64,000 bases of DNA, taken from NCBI RefSeq assembly GCF_000189635.1, contig NW_002476369.1:187407-251406 (forward strand). The letters are read 5' to 3'. Source of the stretch: Tetrahymena thermophila SB210. Taxonomy: Eukaryota; Ciliophora; Oligohymenophorea; Hymenostomatida; Tetrahymenidae. Below, piece by piece: positions 24,898-36,251 of the stretch. Below the pieces are notes generated by a model. The model worked only from the letters and a program-made list of their open reading frames with translations. It was not told the DNA's origin and searched no databases. The position numbers were made by a program, and so were the translations under genes. The number at the start of each line of letters is the position of its first letter. Position 1 is the first letter of the stretch.

Positions 24898-25040
24898 TAT
24901 TTATTTATTTATTTATTTGTTTATCCATTCATTTAGTTATTGATTTTGTTATTAAAAATCTTTGAATGTAATTTAGAATTTAATTAACACTCATTCTTTC
25001 TTATCTATAACATATTTTAAAAAGAAAATTTAATTTAATT
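23299..25040. other. Intergenic, no gene seen
   Basis: AT-rich. A GC-richer patch at 23412-23456 (around TCACATTGGCAGTCAATCTT) lies about 115-160 bp upstream of the secreted-protein start and may be regulatory. A (TAA)n run lies near 23624. A 75-codon minus-strand frame at 23928-24155 has no supporting feature. The rest is plain spacer apart from the microsatellite below. Confidence 0.4.
24861..24919. repeat. (TTTC)n then (TTTA)n microsatellite
   Basis: About nine TTTC units grade directly into about five TTTA/TTTG units. Confidence 0.9.
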
Positions 25041-25048
25041 AAAAAAAA
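25041..25048 (-). terminator. RNA polymerase III T-run
   Basis: Eight T residues on the minus strand, three bases after the tRNA-Leu discriminator. Confidence 0.75.
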
Positions 25049-25051
25049 TAT

Positions 25052-25134
25052 TGGCAACTGTGAGATTCGAACTCACGCGGATTACATCCAGGCGATCTTA
25101 AGTCGTCCCCCTTAACCAACTCGGGCAAATTGCC
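25052..25134 (-). tRNA. tRNA-Leu, anticodon UAA, copy 3 of 3 identical
   Basis: The 83-base gene matches the copies at 17966 and 18328 exactly, including the A-C anticodon-stem mismatch. The flanks differ from the other two apart from a few bases, so this copy moved or diverged earlier while the gene stayed the same. Confidence 0.92.
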
Positions 25135-25600
25135 TTATTGAGATATTTTACAACATAATTATAATTGTAGTGATATAAATTTTATTTTTAAAATTCATTC
25201 ATTTTTTTATTTTTTTGAGGATAGAAATAAAATAAAATTAAAAAATAATTATTTATGATTGATTATTACTAAATATGATAATAATAATTAAAATTTTAGG
25301 CTTGTAATATATTATATAATAATGAGAATGTATACCAATTTTAAATTGTTTTAATTTATTTATTTTTAAAATTTAATAATATATACTTTTTAAAATTATT
25401 AAATTATTGAGTAATCAAAAAAAGTCTTATTCGGTCGATCACTAATAAATAAAATAGAACATAAAGAAATATAAACATAATTAATTACAAATAAATTAAA
25501 ATTCTAGAATTATATTTTTTAACATTTATTATAAATAGTAGCTGATATAAATAAATAAATAATGATATAAACATATTTACAAATAATTTTTATTTAGATT
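25135..25600. other. Intergenic, no gene seen
   Basis: AT-rich spacer between the tRNA and the next small secreted protein gene, which should contain that gene's 3' UTR. Confidence 0.45.
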
Positions 25601-25957
25601 TCAATATAGAACGTATGTAATAGCTAATAGTGCTGTAAGAGCAAAAGATAAAGCATTTTAGCTAAGGCATTAAAAAGATTAAAAAATAATAGTTTAAATT
25701 ACATGATTTTTAGATCTACATTTTGATTAGATACATTATTTAATAACATTAACAAATTAGCTATTAATTTTACAGTAATAAATACAATCTAACCCTTTTT
25801 CTTTTTCTACCAGACAAACTTTATCGTTGGCCTAACAAGGATCTAATATATCTATATCTTTAAAACAGTCGTCCATTTACTGAATTGCATCAACAGTCTA
25901 TGTTTAAAAAGCAGATATCCCAACTAATATCATTAAAATTAAGGCAAGAACTCTCAT
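25601..25957 (-). CDS. Small eight-cysteine surface protein, GPI-like tail, 118 aa
   Basis: ATG 25957, TGA 25601. Signal peptide MRVLALILMILVGISAF, then cysteines at 31, 41, 48, 58, 62, 75, 80 and 97 (C-x9-C-x6-C-x9-C-x3-C-x12-C-x4-C-x16-C). The end is hydrophobic (ALSFALTALLAITYVLY) with nothing after it, the layout of a GPI-attachment signal. The same cysteine spacing occurs in the genes at 44811, 55795, 56941, 58009 and 59299, so this is one family. No known domain is recognised. It is probably carried on the cell surface or ciliary membrane; the function is unknown. Confidence 0.88.
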
Positions 25958-28900
25958 TTTTGTAAATTTCAATTTTTGTTTGTTTGTAAACTTTATCAAA
26001 TCCGCAAATTATTAAATATTTCTGTAAATTTGATTTATATCTTAAATGTTTAAAGTAAATTTAAGACTATGATAATTTAAGTTAACTTATTGTTTAAACT
26101 GGCTGACCTAATCCCAAAATAAAATACTACATTTAATAGTAAAAAAGTTCAAAGAATTTAGATCAAATAACTATTACTAAAAGTATGAGATATATTACTA
26201 ATTTATCAGAATTAATAATTCTTAATATATATGACAGTAATAAACTAGTAAAAATCTATAATTTTATTTTTTTTCATACGTTTCTTTCTAATTTCTATGT
26301 AAATATTTAAAGAAAATATTTTGAGAATTGATAAATAAATAGCCTAAAAATACACATTTTAAATATAAAAGCATAAAAAAGTGAATTATTAAATTAATAT
26401 AAAAAGTATTTCTTTCAAAAATATATGAAGATAAATTATAATTTAAAAAAATCCAAAATATCTATGATTATTCGAGTTTAGATTATTTCAAAACACACTA
26501 TATTTCCTCTTAAAAGCAGCGATCTAGCACCTTAAATTATTTAGTTTTTTGAAAAAATATTGTGGATTTTTAAAAAGTTCCATTATTGATTCCATCCGTA
26601 TCACATGTAAAATCTACAGTAAAGTTTAATTTTAAATAATAATAATAATAATTCAAATAACTTTGAATACTTTATATTAGAAGCATGAAAATTAAATATT
26701 TGATTTTAATAAAAATTCATGAAGCAAATTATTCAAATTGAATTTTTTTGAAGATAATTTTATGAGAAATTTAAAGAATAAATCAAAGAGATATATATAA
26801 TGTTTTACAATAAATATTGATAAATGAAATTTTATGCAAATAACACTACGAAATTAGCTAGTTAATAAACAGAGTTAAATACTGATGATTTCTTTTTTAC
26901 AATATAACTATTAGTTATGAAATTATAAGTTTTTATATCATTCATTATTCTCCGCACAAACAAACAAAAATTTAGTTTTCTAGGAAATATTTTAGATTAA
27001 AAATATGCTATTATTTTTAAATTTAAAATATAAATATCAATTGATATAAATTGCTGATTCAGATATAAAGAGCAGAATTATGGCTATTCAAGAGTAATAA
27101 AAATAGTTATTTTTAATTTAGCAAAGCTAATTAAATTAAATTTGTGCTAATTTAAAATAAAAAAGAAAGATTTTTTAGGTAAAATTATAATTTTGATTTT
27201 ATATGTAAAAAAAATTAAACTGATACTATTTATTCAATTCAATTGATTTTGCTTTATTTTACAATTTATTTATTCTTATTCAGTAAATATTTATTAATTA
27301 GAACTTGTTAAAAAACAAAAATTAATATTACCATTATTTTATTATGCGATAAATAGATTTAGCTATTTAAAAATAAATTTTTGATCATTCCTAATAACTG
27401 GTAATTTCTCTTTTATAAGGCTACATGTAATTGGTGTGATATTTTTGCATAATTATTATAATAGGCAGGGAAATAACGGTATGTACATTAACTAAAGTGA
27501 TTAGAATGAAGTAGTACTTACGGTAATTAAGACTAGTTATTCAAATTACAAATAAACAGTTTTTTTATATTAATGAATGAAATATACAATAGTTTTGACT
27601 AAGAATTCATTAGAGATTACAAGGTTATTATAAGTATGTAATTAAATAATTGTTAGCTTATTAAGAGCTCTTACTTATATAACAATAACATATAAAATTA
27701 CTTAAGTCTAGTTGCTATAACAATTTAAACTAACTTTTTTGCAATATTATTTAGATAATTAGAAAAGTAAGTAACTTACTAAGATAATTAAAATACTTAT
27801 AAAAGCTAACCATTTATAGAGTTCGCTTTTTAGATAAAAAATCTAAATTTGTTTACTGAATATAATAAATGATTAAAAATTAAAATATTCTTAAAAATGC
27901 TTATTACTTTTTATTATTAAATTCATTATTTGTATCATTATTAACTAACTATTCTTAGCGGTTTAATTTTAGTTTAACTTTTTAGAAAAAAGAATTGATA
28001 TAAATAGCTAGCTATGCATATGTGTTTAATTACTAATTACATATACTCTAAAAAAAATTTTAATTCATTTTTAATGAATATAATCTTTTGATTAATTAAT
28101 ATTTAAATAAAAAGCTGTATTTAATAATTAATCTCTTCATAAAATTAAAATAGTGAAATTATCAAAAAAATAATTAATAAAATAATAATATATTTCTGCT
28201 AGAATATCTCAGTTTAACATTTTCCTTTTAACTTAAGGAGTGCTTGCTTAAAAAATTGATATTATCTATATTGTGAACAGTAAGGAATGAGTTAATAATA
28301 TGTATAAAATAAGTTACCAATAATATTAACAAAATTAACTATTTTAAGCTTAATTAAATTAGTTATAGTAAATTAATTAATTTGTATCTATTTTTACTTA
28401 GTATATATTATTCATATCGAATTTTTTTAATCAAAAATACTGGAAAAAAAACTTCAAGTAAAATTGAATATTTGAGTCAAAAGTCTTTTTTATTATTTTT
28501 ATTACTACTTGGTGGAATATCAATATACATTATTTATAATATTGATAAAAAAATAAATAATTTTTTTACTTTTGAATAAATATTTATAGTAAAATGCAAT
28601 TTCGATTTACAATTAACGAAATTTAGTGTTTTGATTTAATAAAGATATATTATAATAAACAAACAAGCTTTTTTGAAATTTATTTAAATTTTTTATTAAA
28701 ATTCAGACAAATTCATTTTTTTCCTTCAAAATATCTAGAATTTTTAAAGAATTTACTTACTTTCATTGAAAAAATATTAATAAAGTTTAATTAAAATAAT
28801 TTTCAAATATTCCATTATTTTTCTAAATTAACAGAGTAAGATTTTCAAAATTTAATCTAATTTTTTTTAGTGAAATATTTTTCTAAATTTCTTTTAATAT

Positions 28901-29171
28901 TAATTATCATAAGCCTATCCAAAATTAAAAAGGTACTTAAATCTATTGAAATAAAAGCTTGAAAAATGAAAAATAGCTGTACTCTTAAAATCAATTCACA
29001 TAAGAATTAATTCTTATCATAAAGTTTAACCTCTATTTTATTTTATTAATATTAAATTTCTTTCTAATCAAATAATTTTAACTTGTAATAAAATAAATAC
29101 TTTTTTTTGAAAAAACAAACACAACAAATAAATTTGATTAATGATTTAAAGATTTAGAAAAAATTTAAGAT
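25958..29171. other. 3.2-kb AT-rich region without a supportable gene
   Basis: I see no protein with recognisable motifs or consistent splicing on either strand. A plus-strand frame at 28382-28579 is Ile/Leu/Phe-rich only because of base composition. Short poly-A/T and (TAA)n runs occur near 26636. The left end is the upstream region of the small surface-protein gene. Confidence 0.4.
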
Positions 29172-29409
29172 TATTTTTATTTGTTTTATGATAAACATGA
29201 AATTATAATTTATGTCTTGATACTTATTTATTTACTTAATTTAGATTAATATTTTTTAATTTATTTAATAAATTAAATTTTTCTAGTAAAGGTTTGAAAT
29301 TAATTAAAAATTTTTAAAAATAAATTTGTATTAATCTTACAAAATAAATAAATACCTAATAATACATCAATTACATTAATGATAATTAAAATTATTTAAA
29401 TTTATTATT

Positions 29410-29796
29410 TCAATGTTGTACAAACAAAACTGAAACTATGACAGCCAAGAGAATGAAAGCGAATGAAATAATTCCAGAGCTCAAACAAATGTCAAGTTAA
29501 CTTCCATATTATTAGATACTAACGATTGTGCTATTTTTAGCGATGGGTAAACATGATTGATCAAAACAAATTTTCACTCCACCCATAGTTTATGATTTTA
29601 AATCTCCAATACAACTTTTTAAGCAAGTATCAATATCAATCTTTGAATTTCTGCAAGGAACAATATTCTCGGAAGTGCAAGTGACTTTTATGTTATCTGT
29701 GCAATTATTAAACTAGTTTATTTAATCTTGACTTATGTAGGCATTAACAGTATTAATAGCAACAAAAGCAAGAAACAATAAGGCAAATTATTTCAT
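29410..29796 (-). CDS. Small eight-cysteine surface protein, GPI-like tail, 128 aa
   Basis: ATG 29796, TGA 29410. Signal peptide MKQFALLFLAFVAINTVNA, eight cysteines at 32, 40, 48, 58, 62, 77, 82 and 104, and a C-terminal SSG followed by a hydrophobic tail (IISFAFILLAVIVSVLFVQH), which fits a GPI-attachment site. The core C-x9-C-x3-C and C-x4-C spacing is the family signature. Signal peptide and tail are almost identical to the copy at 32557, whereas the cysteine-rich middle differs strongly. That pattern suggests diversifying change in the exposed part. N-glycosylation sequons such as NCT and NST are present. Confidence 0.9.
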
Positions 29797-29880
29797 TTAT
29801 TTTAATTAATTAATTTAGTTAATTTATTTTTGTTTTGTATTAATTGATTATTTTTATCAATTGAGTTAAGAAAACAATGC

Positions 29881-29892
29881 TATATATATAAA
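29881..29892 (-). promoter_or_regulatory. TATA-like box upstream of the 29.4-kb surface-protein gene
   Basis: TTTATATATATA on the minus strand, 85 bp before the start codon, kept in the duplicate gene at the same distance. Position and sequence suggest a core promoter, but in an AT-rich genome this alone is weak evidence. Confidence 0.35.
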
Positions 29893-32556
29893 TCTGTAAA
29901 ATTAATAAACAAATTAGATATTTTCTTAAATTTGATTAATAAAGAGTAAGATAACTTGACTTTAATTAAATAGATTTCTTAAATAGAGTTGTTATTTACC
30001 ATAAAATAAAACCCAAATTAATTGACTGTATGTTACTTAATAACAAATAGATAGTATCTATTTTATTATTTCAATAACTTTTAAACAAATAATAATATAT
30101 AGGAAAATAGGTAGGTAGGTAACCTGAAGAACGAACGACCCCTAATTTTAAACTCGATATAAAAATTTCATTCAAAAATAAAATATTATATCCAAAATAT
30201 AAATTTCCCAATTTATTTATAGATCAATATATAATAATAAATAAGAAATAATTTTTATATTTGCCAATTAGTTAAAAATAGTAAGCTTGAATTTATTGTA
30301 ATTAAAAATTTTAGAGTTTTCAATAAATAAAAAGATACAAGTAGTAATTTAATTGAATCCCAAGTTTTAACTGCTAAAGATTTTATTTAATTGTAGGATA
30401 TTTATGTAAAATATTATATATACAATAAATTATTTTTTTACATCTTACATTACAACTAGTAGATTGGCTTGAAGTTGACTTATTCGAAAATATTTATTTA
30501 ATTTAAAAATAAAAGAGATGATTCTAGAAGTTAATGAAGCAAGCAATTAGATGCTAATACTAATGTAAGTTATCTAATAAGATTTGATTTTTAAAAATAA
30601 TTACATTAAAGTTAAGCAGAGTGACTATAAGAGAAATTAAAGAATTTATGATTTTTATTGAATGTAGTGATGTAAATTCAACTAATTACATTTCTCCAAA
30701 AAAGTTTTAATTAAGAATTCATTAGGGATGTATGATTTGTTTGCATAAAATAATGATCAAAGTTAAAAAAAGATGATGTCCTTATATTAAAATATATAAT
30801 TTAAAAAGTTTTATTTAAGTATTAGCAAATGAGAAATGTACTTACTTTCTTACTTAAAATTGAATTTTTATAAATTATGAAATAAAATAATCTTATCAAT
30901 TATATTGAATATATAATATTTATTTCTTTAAAAATTACAAAAAAAACTTTATATTTCAAAGTTTACCAATTAGAAATCCTGTTTAAGCAAACAGTGAAAT
31001 TATTTTAGATAATTAAAGCAAACAAAAAGCAAAAAGCAGAGGAAATACTAATATATAATAGTTAATAAGAATTTCTCTTAATATATAGGAATAGATTTAG
31101 TTAAGCAAGAATATGAATTTTAAAGAAAAATTAACCCATATATTTTATGTAGATCAAATAAAAGTAAATATATAGATAGATATACATGCAAAATAAGAGA
31201 TTTTTTTTCTCAAAGATCAAAAGTTTTTCAAATTATCCATTTTTAATTATGGAAACAGGTATTATAAAATATTTTTTTAATAGAAAAATACAATCAATCA
31301 ACTAATTATTTATTTTCATATGGCAAAATAAAAATTGATTGTTTAAAAGTATTCACATCAACGAAAGAAAAGACATTTTTGAAATGTAAGGTAAATAATT
31401 GTTATTTTTAATACCACAATATCTGTAATTTAATTAAAAAAATACTATTTAAAATAAGTGGATAACAAATTGTAGATTTAATTAATCAGAAAAACCTTAG
31501 CAAACAAATTTTAATAAAAAATTTATAAGAGAAAGTATCAATTTTTGGTTTAATTTGTTACCATAAATATTAGTTGTAAGAGAAAATAAGCAAATAAGGA
31601 TAGTCAATCCATTTTCAATTAAAGAAAGGGGTATTATAAAATATTCTTTGAATAGAAAAATACAATCAATTATTTATCTATTTGTTATAAAACAAAATAA
31701 AAAATTGATTGTTTAAAAATATTCACTTCAACGAAAGAGAAAACATTTTTGAAATGTAAGGTAAATAATTATTTTTTTTAATACCAATATCTGACTGTAA
31801 TTTAATTAAAAAATACTATTTAAAATAAGTGGATATACAAATTTTAGCTTTAATTAATCAGAAAGAAAAACCTTTGCAAATAAATTTAATTAAAAATTTA
31901 TTAGAGAAAATATCAATTTTTGATTAAATTTGGTTACCATAAATTAGTTAAAAGAGAAAATAAGCGGATATAGATAGTCAATAATAAAAGAAATATATTT
32001 TAGTTTAAGAAAAAAGATTTTACTTAGATTCAAATTTTCCACACACATAGCTCACTACTTTGCTTACTAATTTTGAAATATTGAAACAAAATATAAATCT
32101 GCCAAAATATATCACCAAATATTTATTTGTTTTTATTTGTAAAAAAATCTAAATTTAAATCAAAAGTTAAGTAAATTAGTAGCAAAGTAAGTACTAATTA
32201 GTTTAAGTTAATCAAATTATTTGTAAAAATTGTAAACACAATTAGTTAATCTTTGAGCAAATTATATTAAGAAGTTTTAATTAAAAATTTATACTAAAAT
32301 GGATTTATTTGTAATTTTTGTTTTATTATTTTTATTTGTTTTATGATAAACATAAATAAAATTATAATTTATGTCTTAATACTTATTTATTTACTTAATT
32401 TAGATTATTTTTTTTAATATATTTAATAAATTAAATTCTTTTAGTAAAGGTTTGAAATAAAAAATAAATTTGTATTATTAATCTTACAAAATAAATAAAT
32501 ACCTAATAATACATCAATTACATTAATGATAATTAAAATTATTTCAATTTATTATT

Positions 32557-32943
32557 TCAATGTTGTACAAACAAAACTGAAACTATGACAGCCAAGAGAA
32601 TGAAAGCGAATGAGATAATTCCAGAGCTCAAACAATAGCCAAGTTAACTTGCATAGGTTCTGACAGTACTCTACGTGCTATTTTTAGCATAGGGTATACA
32701 TTAATCTTAATAACAATTATTTACATCACCCATAGATAGAGTATTCCAATTTCCATCAAAACAATAATCTAAGCAATCTTCAACTTTAGCCTTTTATTTT
32801 AAGCAATCAGTGTTGCTTCTATCGCAAGGAAGTTGTATTTTTTCTGTGCAATTATTAAACTAGTATATTTAATCTTTACTTATGTAGGCATTAACAGTAG
32901 TAATAGCAACAAAAGCAAGAAACAATAAGGCAAATTATTTCAT
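32557..32943 (-). CDS. Small eight-cysteine surface protein, GPI-like tail, 128 aa (tandem paralogue)
   Basis: ATG 32943, TGA 32557, the same 128-residue length as the copy at 29410. The first 31 residues and the last ~25 (from CLSSG) are nearly identical to that copy. The middle shares mainly the cysteines and short motifs such as AKNST. Cysteines are at 32, 40, 47, 57, 61, 77, 82 and 104. It is part of the tandem duplication, so the strong difference in the middle has built up since the copies separated or came by recombination with another member. Confidence 0.9.
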
Positions 32944-33026
32944 TTATTTTAATTAATTAATTTAGTTAATTTATTTTTGTTTTGTATTAATTGATTATTT
33001 TTATCAATTGAGTTAAGAAAAAATGC

Positions 33027-33038
33027 TATATATATAAA
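33027..33038 (-). promoter_or_regulatory. TATA-like box upstream of the 32.6-kb surface-protein gene
   Basis: TTTATATATATA on the minus strand, 84 bp before the start codon; the counterpart of the element at 29881. Confidence 0.35.
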
Positions 33039-33354
33039 TCTGTAAAATTGATAAAGAAATTAGATATTTTCCTAAATTTGATTAATAAAGAGTAAGATAA
33101 CTTGAATTATTAATTGAATAGATTTCTTAAATAGAATTGTTATTTACCATAAAATAAAACCCAAATTAATTGACTGTATGTTACTTAATAACAATAGATA
33201 GTATCTATTTTATTATTTCAATAACTTTTACACAAGTAATAATATATAGGAAAATAGGTAGGTAGGTAACCTGAAGAAAGAACGACCCCTAATTTTAAAC
33301 TCTATATAAAAAATTAAAATAAAAATTTCCATTCATTTTTGAATACCATCGCAT

Positions 33355-33382
33355 GTAATCCACCCCCCATCCCCCCAGATAT
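33355..33382. other. C-rich / G-rich island
   Basis: The plus strand carries CCACCCCCCATCCCCCCAG (33360-33378), two C6 runs in otherwise AT-rich DNA; the minus strand could form a G-quadruplex by splitting the G6 runs. It is absent from the left duplication copy. It is not the ciliate telomere repeat, which would be (CCCCAA)n. Confidence 0.5.
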
Positions 33383-35225
33383 TCAATGTAAAATATTATA
33401 TATACAATAAATTATTTTTTTAATTCTTACATTACAACTAATGAATTAGCTTGAAGTTTACTAATTCGAAAATTATTATTTAATTGAAAAATAAAAGAGA
33501 TGATTTCTAAAAAGTTAATGAAGCAAGCAATTAGACGCTAATACTAATGTAAGTTATCTAATAAGATTTGATTTTTAAATATAATTACATGAAAGCAAAT
33601 AAGCTAAGAATATTTAAGAATCTATTAAAAGTATTTGTCAAAAATTATAAAAGTAAAGCTAAAAGTTTTTGACTGATAGATTCTAGATACTTTTTAATGA
33701 ATAAAAAGATCAGATTGTTTCAAATTTCAATTTTTCTTCCACAAACTAAACTAAGAAAATATATATATAATATATCTTTTTTAATTATGAAATATGATTA
33801 AATAAAATATTTTTTTTTAAACTATTATTTTTTATGATATTGTAGCATCATGGTTTGCTTGAAGCTGATCAACTTAAAAACTATTATTTAAAGGAAAAAT
33901 CTAGCATATTTTAGTTAAGCAGAGTGACTATAAGAGAAATTAAAGAATATATGATTTTTGTTGAATGTAGCGATGTAAATCAACTAATTACATTTCTACA
34001 AAAAATTTTTAATTAAGAATTTATTAGGAGTGTATGATTTGTTTGCATAAAATAATGATCAAAGTTAAAAAGGGATGATGTCCTTATATTAAAATATATA
34101 ATTTAAAAAGTTTAAAAGAGTAATAGCAAATGAGAAATGTACTTTCTTACTTAAAATTGAATTTTATTTCTTTTCTGTTTTTATAAATTATGAAATAAAA
34201 TGATCTTATTAATTATATTGAATATATAATATTTATTTCTTTTAAGATTACAAAAAAACTTTATTTTTCAAAGTTTACCATTTAGAAATTCCTGTTTAAG
34301 CAAACAGTGAAATTATTTTAGATAATTAAAGCAAACAAAAAGCAAAAAGCAGAGGAAATTCTAATTTATAATAGTTAATAAGAATTTCTCTTAATATATA
34401 GGAATAGATTTAGTTAAGCAAGAATATGAATTTTAAAGAAAAATTAACACATATATTTTATGTAGATCAAATAAAAGTAAATAGATTGATATGCATGCAA
34501 AATAAGAAATTTTTTTTCTCAAAGATCAAAAGTTTTTCAAATTATCCATTTTTAATTATGGAAACAGGTAATAAAATATTTTTTTAATAGAAAAATACAA
34601 TCAATCAACTAATTATTTATTTGTCATATTGCAAAATAAAAATTGATTGTTTAAAAATACTCACTTCAACGAAAGAGAAAACATTTTTGAAATGTAAGGT
34701 AAATAATTGTTATTTTTAATACCACAATATCTGTAATTTAATTAAAAAAATGCTATTTAAAATAAGTGGATAACAAATTGTAGATTCAATTAATCAGAAA
34801 AACCTTAGCAAACAAATTTTAATTAAAAATTTGTAAGAGAAACTATCAATTTTTGATTTAATTTGGTTACCATAAATTAGTTGAAAGAGAAAATAAGCGT
34901 ATATAGATAATCAATAATAAAAGAAATATTGTTTGCGTTTAAGAAAAAAGATTTTACTCAAATTCAAATTTTCCACACACATAGCTCACAACATTGCTTA
35001 CTAATTTTGAAATATTGAAACAAAATAATAATCTTCCAAAATATATCACCAAATATTTATTTGTTTTTCACCAAGTTAGTGGCAAAGTAAGTACTAATTA
35101 ATTTAAGTGAATCAAATTATCTGTAAAAATTGTAAACACAATTAGTTAATCTTTGCACAAATCGAATGAAGAAGTTTTAATTAAGAATTTATACTAATAT
35201 GGATTTATTTGTATTTTTTGTTTTC

Positions 35226-35787
35226 ATGCGCCATGTAAATAAATCAAAAATAATCAGATATGATTTCTTAAATTAAATATTAGAATTAGATAATTAATTA
35301 GTGTCTGTCTTTTGTGAGGTTATTAATTTTTTTTCAAAATTCAAATTTTCCTCTTCTCTTTGTCATTCTTTTTAATCATAAATTAGGTTAACTTTTAAAA
35401 AGTATCCTCCAAAATATAGGTAGCATAGATAAATATATCAGCATTATCTATTAATGCTAATAAATATCATAGATAGTTAGTTATTTATTTTTAAAAAATT
35501 AAAATGTGAAGTTTGTTTGTGATGTTATATATATATATATAATATCCAAAATTTAATTTTAAATAAAATTATTTTGTTTTTAAAATTAAATCTTGGATAT
35601 TGAAAAGCAAGACATTTATTTAATACTAATTTGTGTATATTGATAAATAAGATTGTCTTTATACTAATAAAATCAAGGTTTATGGATATGATTTAAAATA
35701 TTTAGTAGGGGAGTTGTTTGTAACATTGCTAATAAAGTATGTAAAGCTTCAGGGTATTTATTATTGGATTATTCATCTTGAGTAAGT
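35226..35787. other. Spacer between the duplication and a pseudogene fragment
   Basis: AT-rich with a (TA)n run near 35526-35542 flanked by a long imperfect inverted match (ATATCCAAAATTTAATTTTA versus its complement near 35578-35600). No gene is seen. Confidence 0.4.
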
Positions 35788-36251
35788 TCAAACTTTATTA
35801 TTCTTTCTATTATTGCTCTTCTTTTGCTATTATTGTTGAATAAAATGATTCTATTAACTTACACACATAATTGGCTACTCCAATAAATATTATAATGAGA
35901 AACTGCTTCCTATTTTTTTGAATTATTTGAAGTCTTCAAATCTTACTCCTTAAACTAAAGCTCCATTCCTATCTATGAACTCAAAGGGATTATTTTAAGT
36001 TAAATATTAGAAGACAATCAATTTATCTTCATTTATTTTCTAAAATTGACAAATATATCCTTAAAATATAGAAGAAAATCTTTTTTTTTTAGTTATTGAA
36101 GCAAGCATTAATTCTTTTAGCGCTTCTTCATCTGCTTAATTAATTTCTTAACAAAAAACTAATTTATATATAGGATTTCAAGTATTAAATAAATTCTTAT
36201 GAATGTTGAAAAGTAAGAATTTAATTTCTAGATTTGTTTGCAAAATGTTAG
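35788..36251 (-). pseudogene. Fragment of an unidentified gene with an internal TGA
   Basis: Minus-strand exon-like stretch after a TTTAG acceptor, reading about 23 residues (QTNLEIKFLLFNIHKNLFNT) to a TGA at 36180-36178. It continues in the same frame for 129 residues to a second TGA at 35788. The second part is strongly protein-like (EALKELMLASITKKKRFSSI, DRNGALVQGVRFEDFKQFKK). One TGA in an otherwise continuous frame, with no other exon nearby, argues for a truncated pseudogene. A short intron removing the TGA is not excluded. I do not recognise the family. Confidence 0.5.

Larger units (their letters stand above)
29172..32330. repeat. Left copy of a ~3.1-kb tandem segmental duplication
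   Basis: Matches 32325-35225 at an offset of 3147 bp through its first half (the start codon at 29796 versus 32943, and GGTAGGTAGGTAACC at 30110 versus 33257). It includes one surface-protein gene and about 2.4 kb of noncoding DNA. Within it, a ~370-bp stretch (31259-31600) is itself repeated at 31630-31960; the right copy has only one such stretch. Confidence 0.88.
32331..35225. repeat. Right copy of the ~3.1-kb tandem segmental duplication
   Basis: Starts where the left copy ends and follows it from the 3' flank of the surface-protein gene to the shared end (GGATTTATTTGTA then TTTTTGTTTT). It lacks about 250 bp present in the left copy near 30150-30400 and instead has a short C-rich segment at 33340-33385. 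Another difference is a ~300-bp segment at 33600-33900 seen only here. Confidence 0.88.

Noticed and set aside
28382..28579. Ile/Leu/Phe-rich plus-strand open frame of 65 codons
   Set aside because: No ATG start, composition explained by AT-rich DNA, and the frame runs on through TAA in the ciliate code; no motif, splice sites or paralogue.
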